Assembly: GCF_030408835.1 (NCBI RefSeq)
Contig: NZ_CP047357.1
Span: 1,054,001 to 1,118,000 of the forward strand
Direction of reading: 5' to 3'
DNA: 64,000 bases
From: Corynebacterium freneyi
GTDB lineage: Bacteria; Actinomycetota; Actinomycetes; Mycobacteriales; Mycobacteriaceae
Both the position numbers and the translations under genes were made by a program. The notes beneath the pieces were generated by a model. The model saw only the letters and a list, made by a program, of their open reading frames with translations, made no database searches and had not been told where the DNA came from. The first letter of the stretch is position 1. Each line of letters begins with the position of its first letter. This document shows positions 14,212-22,484 of the stretch, piece by piece.

Positions 14212-14436
14212 GCACCCCCCGAACGGACGGAAACGGACATCGTCGGGAATGCGGGGTATTCCGTTCGGTCACGGCCGGGAGTAGTCTGAATCAAGACAGT
14301 TCCGGAAACGGGCCACGGCTCGGACATGACCGCACGACCCGCGGTGTGCAGCGGGAACGCGGCCCCGAACGGCCACGCGCTTCCGGCAGCACCCGCGGTT
14401 CGCCCGACGGCCGCCGCGGCCGACGAAAGGGACACC
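14212..14436 (+). promoter_or_regulatory. ptsG upstream region
   Basis: A 225-nt gap. TAGTCT at 14282-14287 is a possible -10 box. Just upstream, GGAAT (14246-14250) and ATTCC (14258-14262) form a short inverted repeat separated by 7 nt, where a repressor could bind. No known SugR or GlxR consensus was recognised by eye. An in-frame ATG at 14326 would extend PtsG by 37 low-complexity residues, but the ATG at 14437 has the better ribosome site. Confidence 0.3.
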
Positions 14437-16557
14437 ATGGCCGGATCGGTCGAGTCCACGGCAGCATTCATCCTCGACAAAGTCGGTGGGCCGGACAACA
14501 TCACCTCCGTGACCCACTGCGCCACCCGCCTGCGCTTCCACCTCCGAGACCTGTCCAAGGCGGACCAGGAGGCCATCGACGCCGATGACGAGGTCCTCGG
14601 CGTCGTGCCCCAGGGATCCACCGGGCTGCAGGTCATCATGGGCGGCGACGTGGGCAACTACCACCAGGCCCTCATGCGGCAGCCCGGCATGGGCGACGCG
14701 GAGAGGGAAGAAGGCACGAAGACCACGTCGCGCGGCCCCAAGACCGGTGCCGACGGGAAGAAGGAGTACGACGGCGTCCGCGGCAAGTTCGGCTGGGTCG
14801 ACTACTGCTTCGAGTTCCTGTCCGACACGTTCCGGCCGGTGCTGTGGGCGCTGCTCGGCGCGTCGCTGATCATCACCCTGCTGGTGCTGGCCGACACGCT
14901 CGGAATCCAGGACTTCAGCCCCGCCGACGGCGAGACCCTGCCGCCGACGTGGCAATTCCTGCACGCCATGTGGCGGTCGGTGTTCTACTTCCTGCCGATC
15001 ATGGTCGGCGCGACGGCGGCGCGGAAGCTTGGCGCGAACGAATGGGTCGGCGCCGCGATCCCCGCGGCCATGCTCACGCCGGAGTTCATCGCCCTCGGCG
15101 ACCAGGGCGACACCGTCACCGTCTTCGGGCTGCCGATGGTCCTCAACGACTACGCCGGGCAGGTCTTCCCGCCGCTGTTCGCCGCGGTGGTGCTGTACTT
15201 CGTGGAGAAGGGCCTGAAGAAGATCATCCCCGGCGCCATCCAGATGGTGTTCGTGCCGTTCTTCTCGCTGCTGATCATGATTCCGGTCACCGCGTTCGTC
15301 GTCGGCCCGTTCGGCATCGGCCTGGGCAACGGCATCTCCAACATGCTGCTCGCCATCAACGAGTTTTCTCCGTTCATCCTGGCCATCGTCGTGCCGCTGA
15401 TCTACCCGTTCATGGTCCCGCTGGGACTGCACTGGCCGCTCAACGCGATCATGATCCAGAACATCGCGACGCTGGGCTACGACTTCATCCAGGGCCCCAT
15501 GGGCGCGTGGAACTTCGCGTGCTTCGGCCTGGTCACCGGCGTGATGATCGTCGCCATGCGGGAAAAGGACGCCTCCATGCGCCAGGTGTCCTCGGGCGGC
15601 ATGTTCGCCGGCCTGCTCGGCGGCATTTCCGAGCCGAGCCTGTACGGCGTGGTGCTGCGCTTCAAGAAGACGTACCTGCGGCTGCTGCCCGGCTGTTTCG
15701 TCGGCGGCGTGGTCATGGGCCTGTTCAACGTCAAGGCGAAGGCGTTCGTGTTCACGTCGGTGCTCACCGTCGGCGCCTTCGATCCGCTGGGCGGCTACGT
15801 CATCGGCATCGCCGCGGCGTTCTTCACGTCGCTGCTGCTGGTGGTGTTCTTCGACTACCGGTCGGCGGACGAGAAGGCCGAGGCCCACGAGCGCATCGCC
15901 CGGGAGCGCGCCGCCGCGATGGCGGAGGTGGAGGAGGCCGCGAACGCGCCTGTGCCGGAGTCTGCGGACGCCGCGTCTTCGCGTGACGACGCCGACGTTT
16001 CCGCCGCAGGGGCCGGGGCCGCGGGTGCGGGCGCCGCGACCGCCGTTGCGGTGAAGGACGTCGACGCGGACGCCGCCGTCGACCTCGCCATCGCCGCCCC
16101 CATGAGCGGCACGCTGCTGCCGCTGTCCGAGGTGCCCGATGCCGCGTTCGCCGCCGGCAAGGTGGGCAAGGGCGCGGCCATCGATCCCGACGGCGACGTC
16201 GTGGTCGCACCCGCCGACGGCAAGGTCATGGTCACCTTCCCGACCGGCCACGCCGTCGGCCTCAAGCTCGACAACGGCCTGCAGGTCCTCGTCCACATCG
16301 GCGTCGACACCGTGAACATGGACGGCGAAGGCTTCAAATTCCTCGTGGCCAAGGGCGACCGCGTCACCGCCGGCACGCCGCTGGTGCGCTTCGACCGCGA
16401 CGCCATCGTCGCCGCCGGCTACTCGCCGATCACCCCGGTGCTGGTGACCAACCACAGGAAATTCGCGGGGGTCGACGTCGTCGCAAAGCAGGGGCCCATC
16501 GCAATCGGCGACGCCCTGCTCGAGGCAACCCCCAAGCCGCCGAAGCCGGAGGCCTGA
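14437..16557 (+). CDS. ptsG: Glucose-specific PTS enzyme II (EIIBCA fusion)
   Basis: Imports and phosphorylates glucose using PEP-derived phosphate from HPr. The order is EIIB (phospho-Cys28 in SVTHCATRLRFHL), EIIC (about residues 115-475, multiple membrane helices, with HWPLNAIMIQNIATLGYDF and GGISEPSLYGV), an Ala/Asp-rich linker, and EIIA (phospho-His620 in VHIGVDTVNMDGEGF). Long stretches such as FYFLPIMVGATAARKLGAN agree with what I recall of Corynebacterium glutamicum PtsG, more closely than with sucrose or beta-glucoside permeases. GAAAGGGACACC precedes ATG 14437, so I reject the upstream ATG 14326. Confidence 0.9.
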   Translation: MAGSVESTAAFILDKVGGPDNITSVTHCATRLRFHLRDLSKADQEAIDADDEVLGVVPQGSTGLQVIMGGDVGNYHQALMRQPGMGDAEREEGTKTTSRGPKTGADGKKEYDGVRGKFGWVDYCFEFLSDTFRPVLWALLGASLIITLLVLADTLGIQDFSPADGETLPPTWQFLHAMWRSVFYFLPIMVGATAARKLGANEWVGAAIPAAMLTPEFIALGDQGDTVTVFGLPMVLNDYAGQVFPPLFAAVVLYFVEKGLKKIIPGAIQMVFVPFFSLLIMIPVTAFVVGPFGIGLGNGISNMLLAINEFSPFILAIVVPLIYPFMVPLGLHWPLNAIMIQNIATLGYDFIQGPMGAWNFACFGLVTGVMIVAMREKDASMRQVSSGGMFAGLLGGISEPSLYGVVLRFKKTYLRLLPGCFVGGVVMGLFNVKAKAFVFTSVLTVGAFDPLGGYVIGIAAAFFTSLLLVVFFDYRSADEKAEAHERIARERAAAMAEVEEAANAPVPESADAASSRDDADVSAAGAGAAGAGAATAVAVKDVDADAAVDLAIAAPMSGTLLPLSEVPDAAFAAGKVGKGAAIDPDGDVVVAPADGKVMVTFPTGHAVGLKLDNGLQVLVHIGVDTVNMDGEGFKFLVAKGDRVTAGTPLVRFDRDAIVAAGYSPITPVLVTNHRKFAGVDVVAKQGPIAIGDALLEATPKPPKPEA

Positions 16558-16587
16558 CCTGACGCCCTGGGCGTAGAGCCCCGCTAT

Positions 16588-16647
16588 CCCACCTCGAATG
16601 ACGTAACCCACCCGCAATAGCGGGTGGGTTACGCCATTCGAGGGGGG
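16588..16647. repeat. Long palindrome A (left flank of DUF559 gene)
   Basis: A hairpin with a stem of about 28 bp and an AATA loop (16616-16619). The left arm has CTCGAATGACGTAACCCACC and the right arm is its complement with two mismatches. It ends with a G-run rather than T's. Its arm is nearly the same as that of palindrome B at 17822-17887. It could stop transcription from ptsG, but sharing arms with B suggests a mobile or duplicated element. Confidence 0.85.
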
Positions 16648-16771
16648 GTTGGTCGATTTCATGGAACCGATCCACCGCGAACCGCGTCTAAGTCATCGAG
16701 GAGACCACCGGCGGCGACCACCAGGTCGACTGCCCGGTGGCGAGGCAACTGACGAAAAGGGGCGAAACTCG

Positions 16772-17749
16772 ATGACGGGGGAGCGGGAATCACTGGTCAC
16801 GCATGCGGAGACCGGATTGATGCTGAGCTCGATGCAGGGGGAGTCCGGACCGCGGCTGCTGCAGGCGGCGCTGAGGGACGGGCGGATCGAACGAATCACG
16901 AGAGGCGTATACGCGACCGTGGAGGCCAGGGCCCGCCACGAGACCTTCATGCTGCTCGCCATGGCCATCGGGCTGACCAACCGCGCGGCGATAGTCACCG
17001 GCCCGGCGGCCGCCGCCATCATGGGGTTCGCGTTCATCATCCCGGACGACGGACGCGTGGACGTGCTCGCCATCGGGTCGAAGGATCGCCGGGCGGGACG
17101 CTCGGTAGCGCGGCACGCGGTGACGGGGATCGGGACCCCGTGCATTTCACGGGGCGTCCGCGTGACGTCACCGGCCCGGACGGCGCTGGAAACGTGCCTC
17201 CTGCACGGGATCAAGGCCGGATTGGTGGTCGTCGAATCCGTGCTGTGGAAGGGGAGCGCCGATGCCGCAGCCCTGGCCGCGGAACTGCGGGCCATGGGCA
17301 GGCGGCGCGGAATCGGGTCCGCGCGGCGGGTGCTAGCGTTGGCCTCGAATCGCAGCCAATCAGCGGGTGAATCACTCGTGCGCTGGTGCATCGACCGAGC
17401 CGGGCTGCCACAGCCGCTGCAGCAGGTGGCGGTATTCGACCGGCATGGGAACTCGCTCGCCGTGGTCGACTTCTTCTGGCCCGAGCTGGGCCTGGTCATC
17501 GAATTCGACGGTCTGGTGAAGACCTCCGGCGAGTATGGGGATCCCGTGCAGGTGGCCCGAAAGCAGCTCGAGAGGCAGGACCTTCTGCTGCACGCCGGAT
17601 TGCGCGTCATGCGCCTTGGGTGGGCTGACGTGTTGTCCGGGCGGTGCGTGCCCGTCCTGCTCGACGCGTACCGGCAGCGCCGTGCCCAAGGATCCGACTT
17701 CACCGGCCAGCACCGCCTCGCCGATGTGGCGTCGATGTCGCGGCGGTGA
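16772..17749 (+). CDS. AbiEi-like / DUF559 (Vsr-fold) nuclease-like protein
   Basis: A 325-residue protein of the type often annotated as 'type IV toxin-antitoxin AbiEi domain' or DUF559. The N-terminal half resembles the AbiEi winged-helix regulator (RLLQAALRDGRIERITRGVY, then TGPAAAAIMGF and TSPARTALETC). The C-terminal half has a PD-(D/E)XK-like core: Asp233 in VDFFWPELG, then IEFDG with Glu244 and Asp246, and the typical tail KQLERQDLLLHAGLRVMRLGW. No partner toxin lies beside it. It is flanked by two related long palindromes. GAAAAGGGGCG precedes ATG 16772; a longer TTG-started frame begins at the palindrome edge (16649). Its role is unknown; nuclease activity is inferred from the residues. 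Confidence 0.75.
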   Translation: MTGERESLVTHAETGLMLSSMQGESGPRLLQAALRDGRIERITRGVYATVEARARHETFMLLAMAIGLTNRAAIVTGPAAAAIMGFAFIIPDDGRVDVLAIGSKDRRAGRSVARHAVTGIGTPCISRGVRVTSPARTALETCLLHGIKAGLVVVESVLWKGSADAAALAAELRAMGRRRGIGSARRVLALASNRSQSAGESLVRWCIDRAGLPQPLQQVAVFDRHGNSLAVVDFFWPELGLVIEFDGLVKTSGEYGDPVQVARKQLERQDLLLHAGLRVMRLGWADVLSGRCVPVLLDAYRQRRAQGSDFTGQHRLADVASMSRR

Positions 17750-17821
17750 GGAGAACGCGAGGAGGCGGAGCGACACGGGAGCGAAGGCGGTGTGCAGGCG
17801 GTGCGCGCCTGGCGCACGAAC

Positions 17822-17887
17822 TAACCCACCTCGAATGCCTTAACCCACCCGATACAACTGGTGGGTTAAGTCATTGGAGGTGGGTTA
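17822..17887. repeat. Long palindrome B (right flank of DUF559 gene)
   Basis: A 28-bp stem (17822-17849 with 17860-17887) with two mismatches and a 10-nt loop. The left arm reads TAACCCACCTCGAATGCC and continues TTAACCCACC, almost the same as the arm of palindrome A. It lies between convergent genes and may serve as a two-way terminator. Confidence 0.85.
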
Positions 17888-17925
17888 ACGGGACGGGGGC
17901 GCAGCTTCGCGGGAACGGCGCCCTG

Positions 17926-18990
17926 CTACCCGGGAATCTCGTCCGTCGGGTAACCGGTCGTCGGGCCCTCGGAGCCCGGCCTCCAACCGAGCTCGGGCGC
18001 GACGTGCTCGGCGAAGGCCGACAACAGGTGCAGGTTGTAGTCCACGCCGAGCTGCGAGGGGATGGTCAGCATCAGCGTGTCGGCGCTCATGACGGCTTCG
18101 TCGGCCAGGAGCGCCTCCACGAGCTGATCGGGTTCGCCAGCGTAGCTCTTGCCGAACGTCGACCGGAAACCGTCGATGACGCCGATCTGGTCGCGGCCCT
18201 GGGCCTCGCGGATGAACAGCTGACGGTCGACGTCGGTCATGATCGGGAAAACGCTGCGGCTCACCGACACCCGCGGCGTCCACTCGTGGCCGGCCTCCGC
18301 CCACGCGGCGCGGTAACGGGCGATCTGCTCGGCCTGCAGCGACGCGAACGAGTCGCCGGTGGCCTCGGTGAGCAGGGTGGAGCTCATGAGGTTCACGCCC
18401 TGCCGCGCCGCCCATTCGGCCGTGTCCCGGGAACCCGCGCCCCACCAGATCCGCGAGGCGAGACCGGGGGAGTGCGGCTCGACCCGCAGGTACTGGTTTG
18501 GCCCGAACTGGGCGGGGTCGGCGGTGGCCAGGCGCTCGCCGCGCACGGCCCGCAGGAACAGATCGAACTTTTCGCGGGCGATGTCCGCGCCGCGCGGGTC
18601 GGTGGAGCCGTCGTAGCCGAAGGCCTCCCAGCCGCGCAGGGCGGGTTCCGGCGATCCCCGGGATACGCCGAGCGCCACGCGTCCGCCGGAGAGCAGATCC
18701 AGGGCGCCGGCCTCTTCCGCGAGGTACAGCGGGTTTTCGTACCGCATGTCGATCACGCCGGTGCCGACCTCGATGTGCTTCGTCCGTGCGGCGATGGCCG
18801 ACAGCAGCGGCATGGGCGACGCCGCCTGACGGGCGAAGTGATGGACGCGGAAGTACGCGCCGTTGACGCCGATCTCGTCGGCGGCGACGGACAGCTCGAC
18901 TGCCTGGGTGAGCATGTCCGCGGCGTCGTGGCCGGAGCCGGGGCTTCCGTAGTGGCCGAATGACAGGAACCCGAAAGATTTCATGTCCAT
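17926..18990 (-). CDS. LLM-class flavin-dependent monooxygenase
   Basis: Bacterial luciferase-like alkanal/organic monooxygenase using FMNH2 or F420H2. Features: FGFLSFGHYG at the N-terminus, VHHFARQAASPMPLLSAIAA, VGTGVIDMRYENPLYLAEE, SGGRVALGVSRGSPEP, and WWGAGSRDTAEWAARQG. These are the expected order of TIM-barrel strands in the family. The 354-residue length is normal. The natural substrate cannot be read from the sequence. It has its own upstream gap of only 48 nt from the next minus-strand gene, so co-transcription with 19039-19749 is possible. Confidence 0.88.
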   Translation of the reverse strand: MDMKSFGFLSFGHYGSPGSGHDAADMLTQAVELSVAADEIGVNGAYFRVHHFARQAASPMPLLSAIAARTKHIEVGTGVIDMRYENPLYLAEEAGALDLLSGGRVALGVSRGSPEPALRGWEAFGYDGSTDPRGADIAREKFDLFLRAVRGERLATADPAQFGPNQYLRVEPHSPGLASRIWWGAGSRDTAEWAARQGVNLMSSTLLTEATGDSFASLQAEQIARYRAAWAEAGHEWTPRVSVSRSVFPIMTDVDRQLFIREAQGRDQIGVIDGFRSTFGKSYAGEPDQLVEALLADEAVMSADTLMLTIPSQLGVDYNLHLLSAFAEHVAPELGWRPGSEGPTTGYPTDEIPG

Positions 18991-19038
18991 GTCAACAAAG
19001 CGGGGGGCGGGCGCTATTCCCGAAGCCGCACGGGCCGG

Positions 19039-19749
19039 CTAGATTTTCTTCTTGCGCGCCTTGACGACGACCAGCACCAGCAGGCCGATCGTGAACCACA
19101 GAAGATAGCGGTTGACCACGTTGATCACCTCGAGCACCTGATCGCCGAAGGTGTGGCCCAACCACATGAACAGACCGTTGACCGCCAGGACGCTGAGCGC
19201 GTTGATGGCCATCACGACGCCGAGTCCGACCTTCAGCAGCCCGGCGATGGCGTTGAGCACGGTGCCCGGCACCGGCCCCGGGCAATAACCCAACGGCACG
19301 AGCCCCAGGATGACTGCCGTGGTCTTGCCGCTTTCCTTGGTCAGCGCCTTGGTGAAGAACGTGCGCGCCCGCGGCATGTACTGCAGCGACATGTCGATGA
19401 ACTCCATGCCCCACCGCTTGCCCATCAGCCAATAGACGGGCACGAACTTCAACGCGCCCACCAGCGACGCCGCGAGGTAGAACCACCAGTCGCCGTTGCC
19501 GACCGACGCATTCGCGCCGGACACGGTGGCGCTGGTGTAGCCGCCGATGAGCAGCGAATACGCCAGAGGATGCGACAGCAGCCACGCCCGCAGCGCCAAC
19601 ATGGCCATGGAGTAGACGCCCATGGCCATGAGGAGGACGAACAGGAGCTTGTCCATCGGCTCCGGGTTCTTCATGAAGTCGGGGAGCTCGGGCTCGTCCC
19701 CGCCACCTCCGGAGGCGTGGTGGCGCCGGTCGTTTCGCTGTTCGGTCAC
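19039..19749 (-). CDS. Multi-spanning membrane protein of unknown function
   Basis: A 236-residue protein with an acidic and Gly-rich N-terminus, about five or six membrane helices and a basic tail (VKARKKKI). A CPGPVPGTVLNAIAGLLKVG segment suggests a re-entrant loop. I do not recognise the family; a DedA/VTT-like small-molecule transporter is one possibility. The longer frame upstream runs through the next gene antisense and is not used. The GTG start at 19749 is preceded by TACTCT and exactly 7 nt (box 19757-19762), the leaderless arrangement. Confidence 0.7.
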   Translation of the reverse strand: MTEQRNDRRHHASGGGGDEPELPDFMKNPEPMDKLLFVLLMAMGVYSMAMLALRAWLLSHPLAYSLLIGGYTSATVSGANASVGNGDWWFYLAASLVGALKFVPVYWLMGKRWGMEFIDMSLQYMPRARTFFTKALTKESGKTTAVILGLVPLGYCPGPVPGTVLNAIAGLLKVGLGVVMAINALSVLAVNGLFMWLGHTFGDQVLEVINVVNRYLLWFTIGLLVLVVVKARKKKI

Positions 19750-19793
19750 GACAGTGAGAGTAGACCAGCCCCCGGATCCGCCGGACCCTGCAC

Positions 19794-20246
19794 CTACTTG
19801 GCGGGCTCGACCAGCTCGAGCAGCACGCCGCCCGCGTCCTTCGGGTGGACGAAGTTGATGCGGGAACCGGCGGTGCCCTTCTTCGGCACCTCGTAGAGCA
19901 CGCGGGTGCCCTGCTCCTTCAGGTGCGCCATCAGGGCGTCCATGTCGGTGACGCGCAGGGCGTACTGCTGGATGCCGGGGCCCTTCTTGTCCAGGTACTT
20001 CGCGATGGTCGACTCGTCGTTGAGCGGGGCGAGGATCTGGACCAGGGTGACGCCCTCGACCTTCTCGGCCGGCCCGAGCATGGCCTCGCGGACGCCCTGC
20101 TCCTCGTTGACCTCTTCGTGGTAGTTCACGAAGCCCATGTTCGCGCGGTACCACTCGACGGCGGCGTCGAAGTCGGGCACGGCGATGCCGACGTGGTCGA
20201 CGTGGGTGACGAAGTGGTGGGGGACGGTGACGTTGTTCTCGCTCAT
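19794..20246 (-). CDS. mce: Methylmalonyl-CoA epimerase
   Basis: Interconverts the 2R and 2S forms of methylmalonyl-CoA in propionate and odd-chain degradation. It is a VOC-fold metal enzyme of 150 residues: THVDHVGIAVPDFDAAVEWY at the N-terminus with the metal His, VTLVQILAP, GIQQYALRVTDMD with the Gln/Glu ligand region, and FVHPKDAGGVLLELVEP with the last His and Glu. The mutase genes are not in this window. TATTCT (box 20254-20259) lies exactly 7 nt before the ATG, indicating a leaderless transcript. Confidence 0.92.
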   Translation of the reverse strand: MSENNVTVPHHFVTHVDHVGIAVPDFDAAVEWYRANMGFVNYHEEVNEEQGVREAMLGPAEKVEGVTLVQILAPLNDESTIAKYLDKKGPGIQQYALRVTDMDALMAHLKEQGTRVLYEVPKKGTAGSRINFVHPKDAGGVLLELVEPAK

Positions 20247-20296
20247 GCCTTCCAGAATACGGTGTTTGCCTCGGCGGCGGCGCTACGCTGGGATGC

Positions 20297-20596
20297 ATGA
20301 TCGTCGCCTTTTCCGTCGCCCCCGCGTCCGTGGATCCCGATGAGGGGATGTCCGCGGCCGTCGCCGAGGCCGTCCGGGTGGTTCGCGAGTCGGGCTTGCC
20401 CAACGAAACCAACGCCATGTTCACTCTCGTCGAGGGCGAGTGGGATGAGGTGATGGACGTCGTCAAGCGCGCCACCGAAGCCGTGTCGTCCGTCGCGCCG
20501 CGCACGTCGCTGGTGCTCAAGGCCGACATTCGCCCGGGGTTCACGGGGCAGTTGTCGGCGAAGGTGGATGCGGTGGAGCGTCGCCTCGCGGAGTAG
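20297..20596 (+). CDS. MTH1187 family thiamine-binding-like protein
   Basis: A 99-residue single-domain protein. IVAFSVAPASVDPDEGMS, the mid-protein FTLVEGEWDEVMDVVKRA and RTSLVLKADIRPGF match the MTH1187/YkoF fold, whose members bind thiamine or related pyrimidines. It lies divergent to mce, with only 50 nt between start codons. TACGCT (20284-20289) sits exactly 7 nt before ATG, so the mRNA is probably leaderless. A palindromic copy of the GCTTGACGACG motif follows 11 nt after its stop. Confidence 0.8.
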   Translation: MIVAFSVAPASVDPDEGMSAAVAEAVRVVRESGLPNETNAMFTLVEGEWDEVMDVVKRATEAVSSVAPRTSLVLKADIRPGFTGQLSAKVDAVERRLAE

Positions 20597-20607
20597 GCCG
20601 CTTTTTT

Positions 20608-20632
20608 GCTTGACGACGGCCCGTCGTCCCGC
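20608..20632. repeat. GCTTGACGACG-family copy after MTH1187 gene
   Basis: Directly behind a run of six T, the motif is followed by a 17-bp perfect palindrome: GACGACGG (20612-20619), C, CCGTCGTC (20621-20628). It lies between the stop at 20596 and the next gene at 20677. Confidence 0.6.
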
Positions 20633-20676
20633 CCGACCGGCCGACAGTTTCCCACGACCGTTAGGATCCCATTCCC

Positions 20677-21702
20677 ATGACGCATGCCCACGGACATTCC
20701 CATGGCCACTCGCACTCGCACGGACACTCCCACGGCGGCCACCGCTCGTGCTCGACGCCTCCGCCGCCGCCGGGCACCGTGGATTTGGAGGCCCTGAAGC
20801 GCGAGGCCGACGCCCGGGCCGAGGCGGAAAAGCGCATCTCCGACCAGGGAGAGGGACTGCCGCCGTTGGTGGAGGCCACCGTCGAGAATTTCGAGCCCGA
20901 GGTGGTCATCCGTTCCGAGCAGGTGCCGGTGGTGGTGCTCATCGGCGCGGCGGCGTCGCCGGAGTCGGTGCGGATGCGGCTGCTGCTGGAGGAGATGGCG
21001 CGCGAGGCGAACCTCAACTGGATCGCAGCGTGGGTGGATGCGGACACGCAGTTCGACGTCGCCCGCGCCTTCGGCGTGCAGGCCCTGCCGACCGTGGTGG
21101 CCGTGGCGATGGGCCAGCCGATCGGCCAGTTCGTCGGCGAACAGACCCGCGAGTACATGGACCAGTGGATCGAGGCGGTCATGGACGCCACTCGCGGCCG
21201 CCTGAAGGGCCTGCCCGCCGGCACCCGCATGATGGGCGAGGGGGAGGAGGGCCCCGACGAGGGCGCCGGCCTGAAGCCCCCGACGGATGATCCCCGCCTG
21301 CAGGTCGCCGAGGACAAGCTCAACGAGGGCGACTTCGACGGCGCGGTGGCGGTGTACGACGAGATCCTCCAGTCCGAGCCGGCCAACGCGGAGCTGAAGG
21401 CGGCGCGCACCAACGTGGCGTTCCTCGCCCGGGCCCAGAAGATCGACCGTTCCTCCGACCCGGTCGCCCGCGCCGACGCGGACCCGAAGAACGTGGAGCT
21501 GGCGCTGGACGCCGCCGACGTGGAGATGCTCGTCGGCGATCCGGCGCAGTCGCTCGAGCGTCTGCTGGTGCTGCTGCCGACGGTGTTCGGCGACGATCGC
21601 ACCGCCGTCAAGGACCGACTGCTGGATCTGCTGCAGCTTTTCGACGCCGCCGATCCCGTCGCCCTCGACGCCCGCCGTCGGATGGCCAGCGCGCTGTTCT
21701 AG
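20677..21702 (+). CDS. Thioredoxin-fold TPR protein (CnoX/YbbN-like) with His-rich N-terminus
   Basis: Begins with a metal-chelator-like run in which His alternates with Gly or Ser over about 22 residues. A thioredoxin-like domain follows (VVLIGAAASPESVRMRLLLE, then AFGVQALPTVVAVAMGQPIG with the cis-Pro region). The CxxC active site is missing: the position reads ASPES, so it should not be a redox enzyme. The C-terminal half has TPR-like repeats (DEILQSEPANAELKAARTNVAF). E. coli YbbN/CnoX has the same layout and acts as a chaperone helper for GroEL. This role is inferred. TAGGAT lies 9 nt before the ATG. Confidence 0.85.
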   Translation: MTHAHGHSHGHSHSHGHSHGGHRSCSTPPPPPGTVDLEALKREADARAEAEKRISDQGEGLPPLVEATVENFEPEVVIRSEQVPVVVLIGAAASPESVRMRLLLEEMAREANLNWIAAWVDADTQFDVARAFGVQALPTVVAVAMGQPIGQFVGEQTREYMDQWIEAVMDATRGRLKGLPAGTRMMGEGEEGPDEGAGLKPPTDDPRLQVAEDKLNEGDFDGAVAVYDEILQSEPANAELKAARTNVAFLARAQKIDRSSDPVARADADPKNVELALDAADVEMLVGDPAQSLERLLVLLPTVFGDDRTAVKDRLLDLLQLFDAADPVALDARRRMASALF

Positions 21703-21753
21703 AACCCGGGGCGGACGGGGCGGGGCGGGGCCGGACGGGAGAGTGCCCCCGGC

Positions 21754-22149
21754 TCAGGCGTCCTGGTGGGTGTACGGCCAGTCGTCGGGGGCGACGAAGT
21801 ACCAGACCGACGCCATGACCGCGGCCACCGAGATCGTCAGAACGGCTCCCAGGGCCACTTGCGTGGCCCAGTGTCGGGCGCGGAACCATTCCTCGGCGTC
21901 GTCGTAAAGCCGGGCCAGCCGCACGTTGAGCCGCCGCATGGGCGGATGGACCAACGACAGCAGGCCCAGTGACACGAAGATCAACAGCCAGCCGGGCGCC
22001 GGCGTGGGCAAAATGACGACGCCCACGATGAGCAGGCAAAACCCCAGGACGAGCAGGATCGGGGACAGGACGGGGCCGTACCAACGCCGCCGCATCCGCT
22101 CGTGGCGGTCCTTCATCCGGTCCATCAACCGGCTGATCCTCTCCTCCAC
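21754..22149 (-). CDS. PGPGW-type (TIGR02611-like) transmembrane protein
   Basis: A 131-residue membrane protein. Two helices flank a PTPAPGWLLIF motif, a variant of the PGPGW signature of putative transmembrane proteins found across Actinobacteria. A third helix (VALGAVLTISVAAVMASVWYF) lies near the C-terminus, which ends in an acidic/His tail. Function is unknown. The GTG at 22149 has an excellent ribosome site (GGAAGGGAGGGCCC); the longer upstream frame is not used. It is convergent with the TPR gene, with a 51-nt GC-rich gap. A GCTTTACGACG-type variant lies inside the gene at 21900-21910. Confidence 0.75.
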   Translation of the reverse strand: MEERISRLMDRMKDRHERMRRRWYGPVLSPILLVLGFCLLIVGVVILPTPAPGWLLIFVSLGLLSLVHPPMRRLNVRLARLYDDAEEWFRARHWATQVALGAVLTISVAAVMASVWYFVAPDDWPYTHQDA

Positions 22150-22484
22150 GGGCCCTCCCTTCCGATGCTCGCGTCCGTGCCGCGCGTCCGTCCCGCGACC
22201 GTTCGGTGGTCCGGGCGCATATTCCGACGATTTTGCCATCCCGCAGCCGTGAGCGCCCGTCGAAAACACGGCGAAACCGCTCCATCGCCGGCATATGGGG
22301 GGGGATTTTCGGGTGCGTCCGTTGGAAGCCGATGCTTGACGACGGCCGTGACCTGGTACTCTGCCGACGTTCACCGAAGAAGAAACGTCGACGCCCGACT
22401 TCCGGAAGCGGACCGGGCGTCTTTTCGCGGCCCGAACGCGCCAGCCCGACGGGATGCGGCGCCCGGGGCGACACCCAGGAGACG
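22150..22484 (+). promoter_or_regulatory. Leader of the serine-hydrolase lipoprotein: promoter and tandem hairpins
   Basis: A 335-nt gap between divergent genes. TTGACG (22337-22342, inside a repeat copy GCTTGACGACG) and TGGTACTCT, an extended -10 with TACTCT at 22358-22363, form a plausible promoter. Two hairpins follow: CGACGTT with AACGTCG (about 22366-22390), then GACGCCCG (22390-22397) with CGGGCGTC (22414-22421) followed by TTTT. The second looks like a terminator placed 60 nt before the start codon, so attenuation is possible. No known riboswitch was recognised. Confidence 0.45.

Noticed and set aside
16649..16771. Upstream TTG extension of the DUF559 gene
   Set aside because: It begins at the edge of the palindrome without a ribosome site and adds non-conserved residues; ATG 16772 is better placed.
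16772..17749. Complete type IV toxin-antitoxin pair at the DUF559 gene
   Set aside because: Only one gene is present between the palindromes; no AbiEii-like nucleotidyltransferase is encoded beside it.
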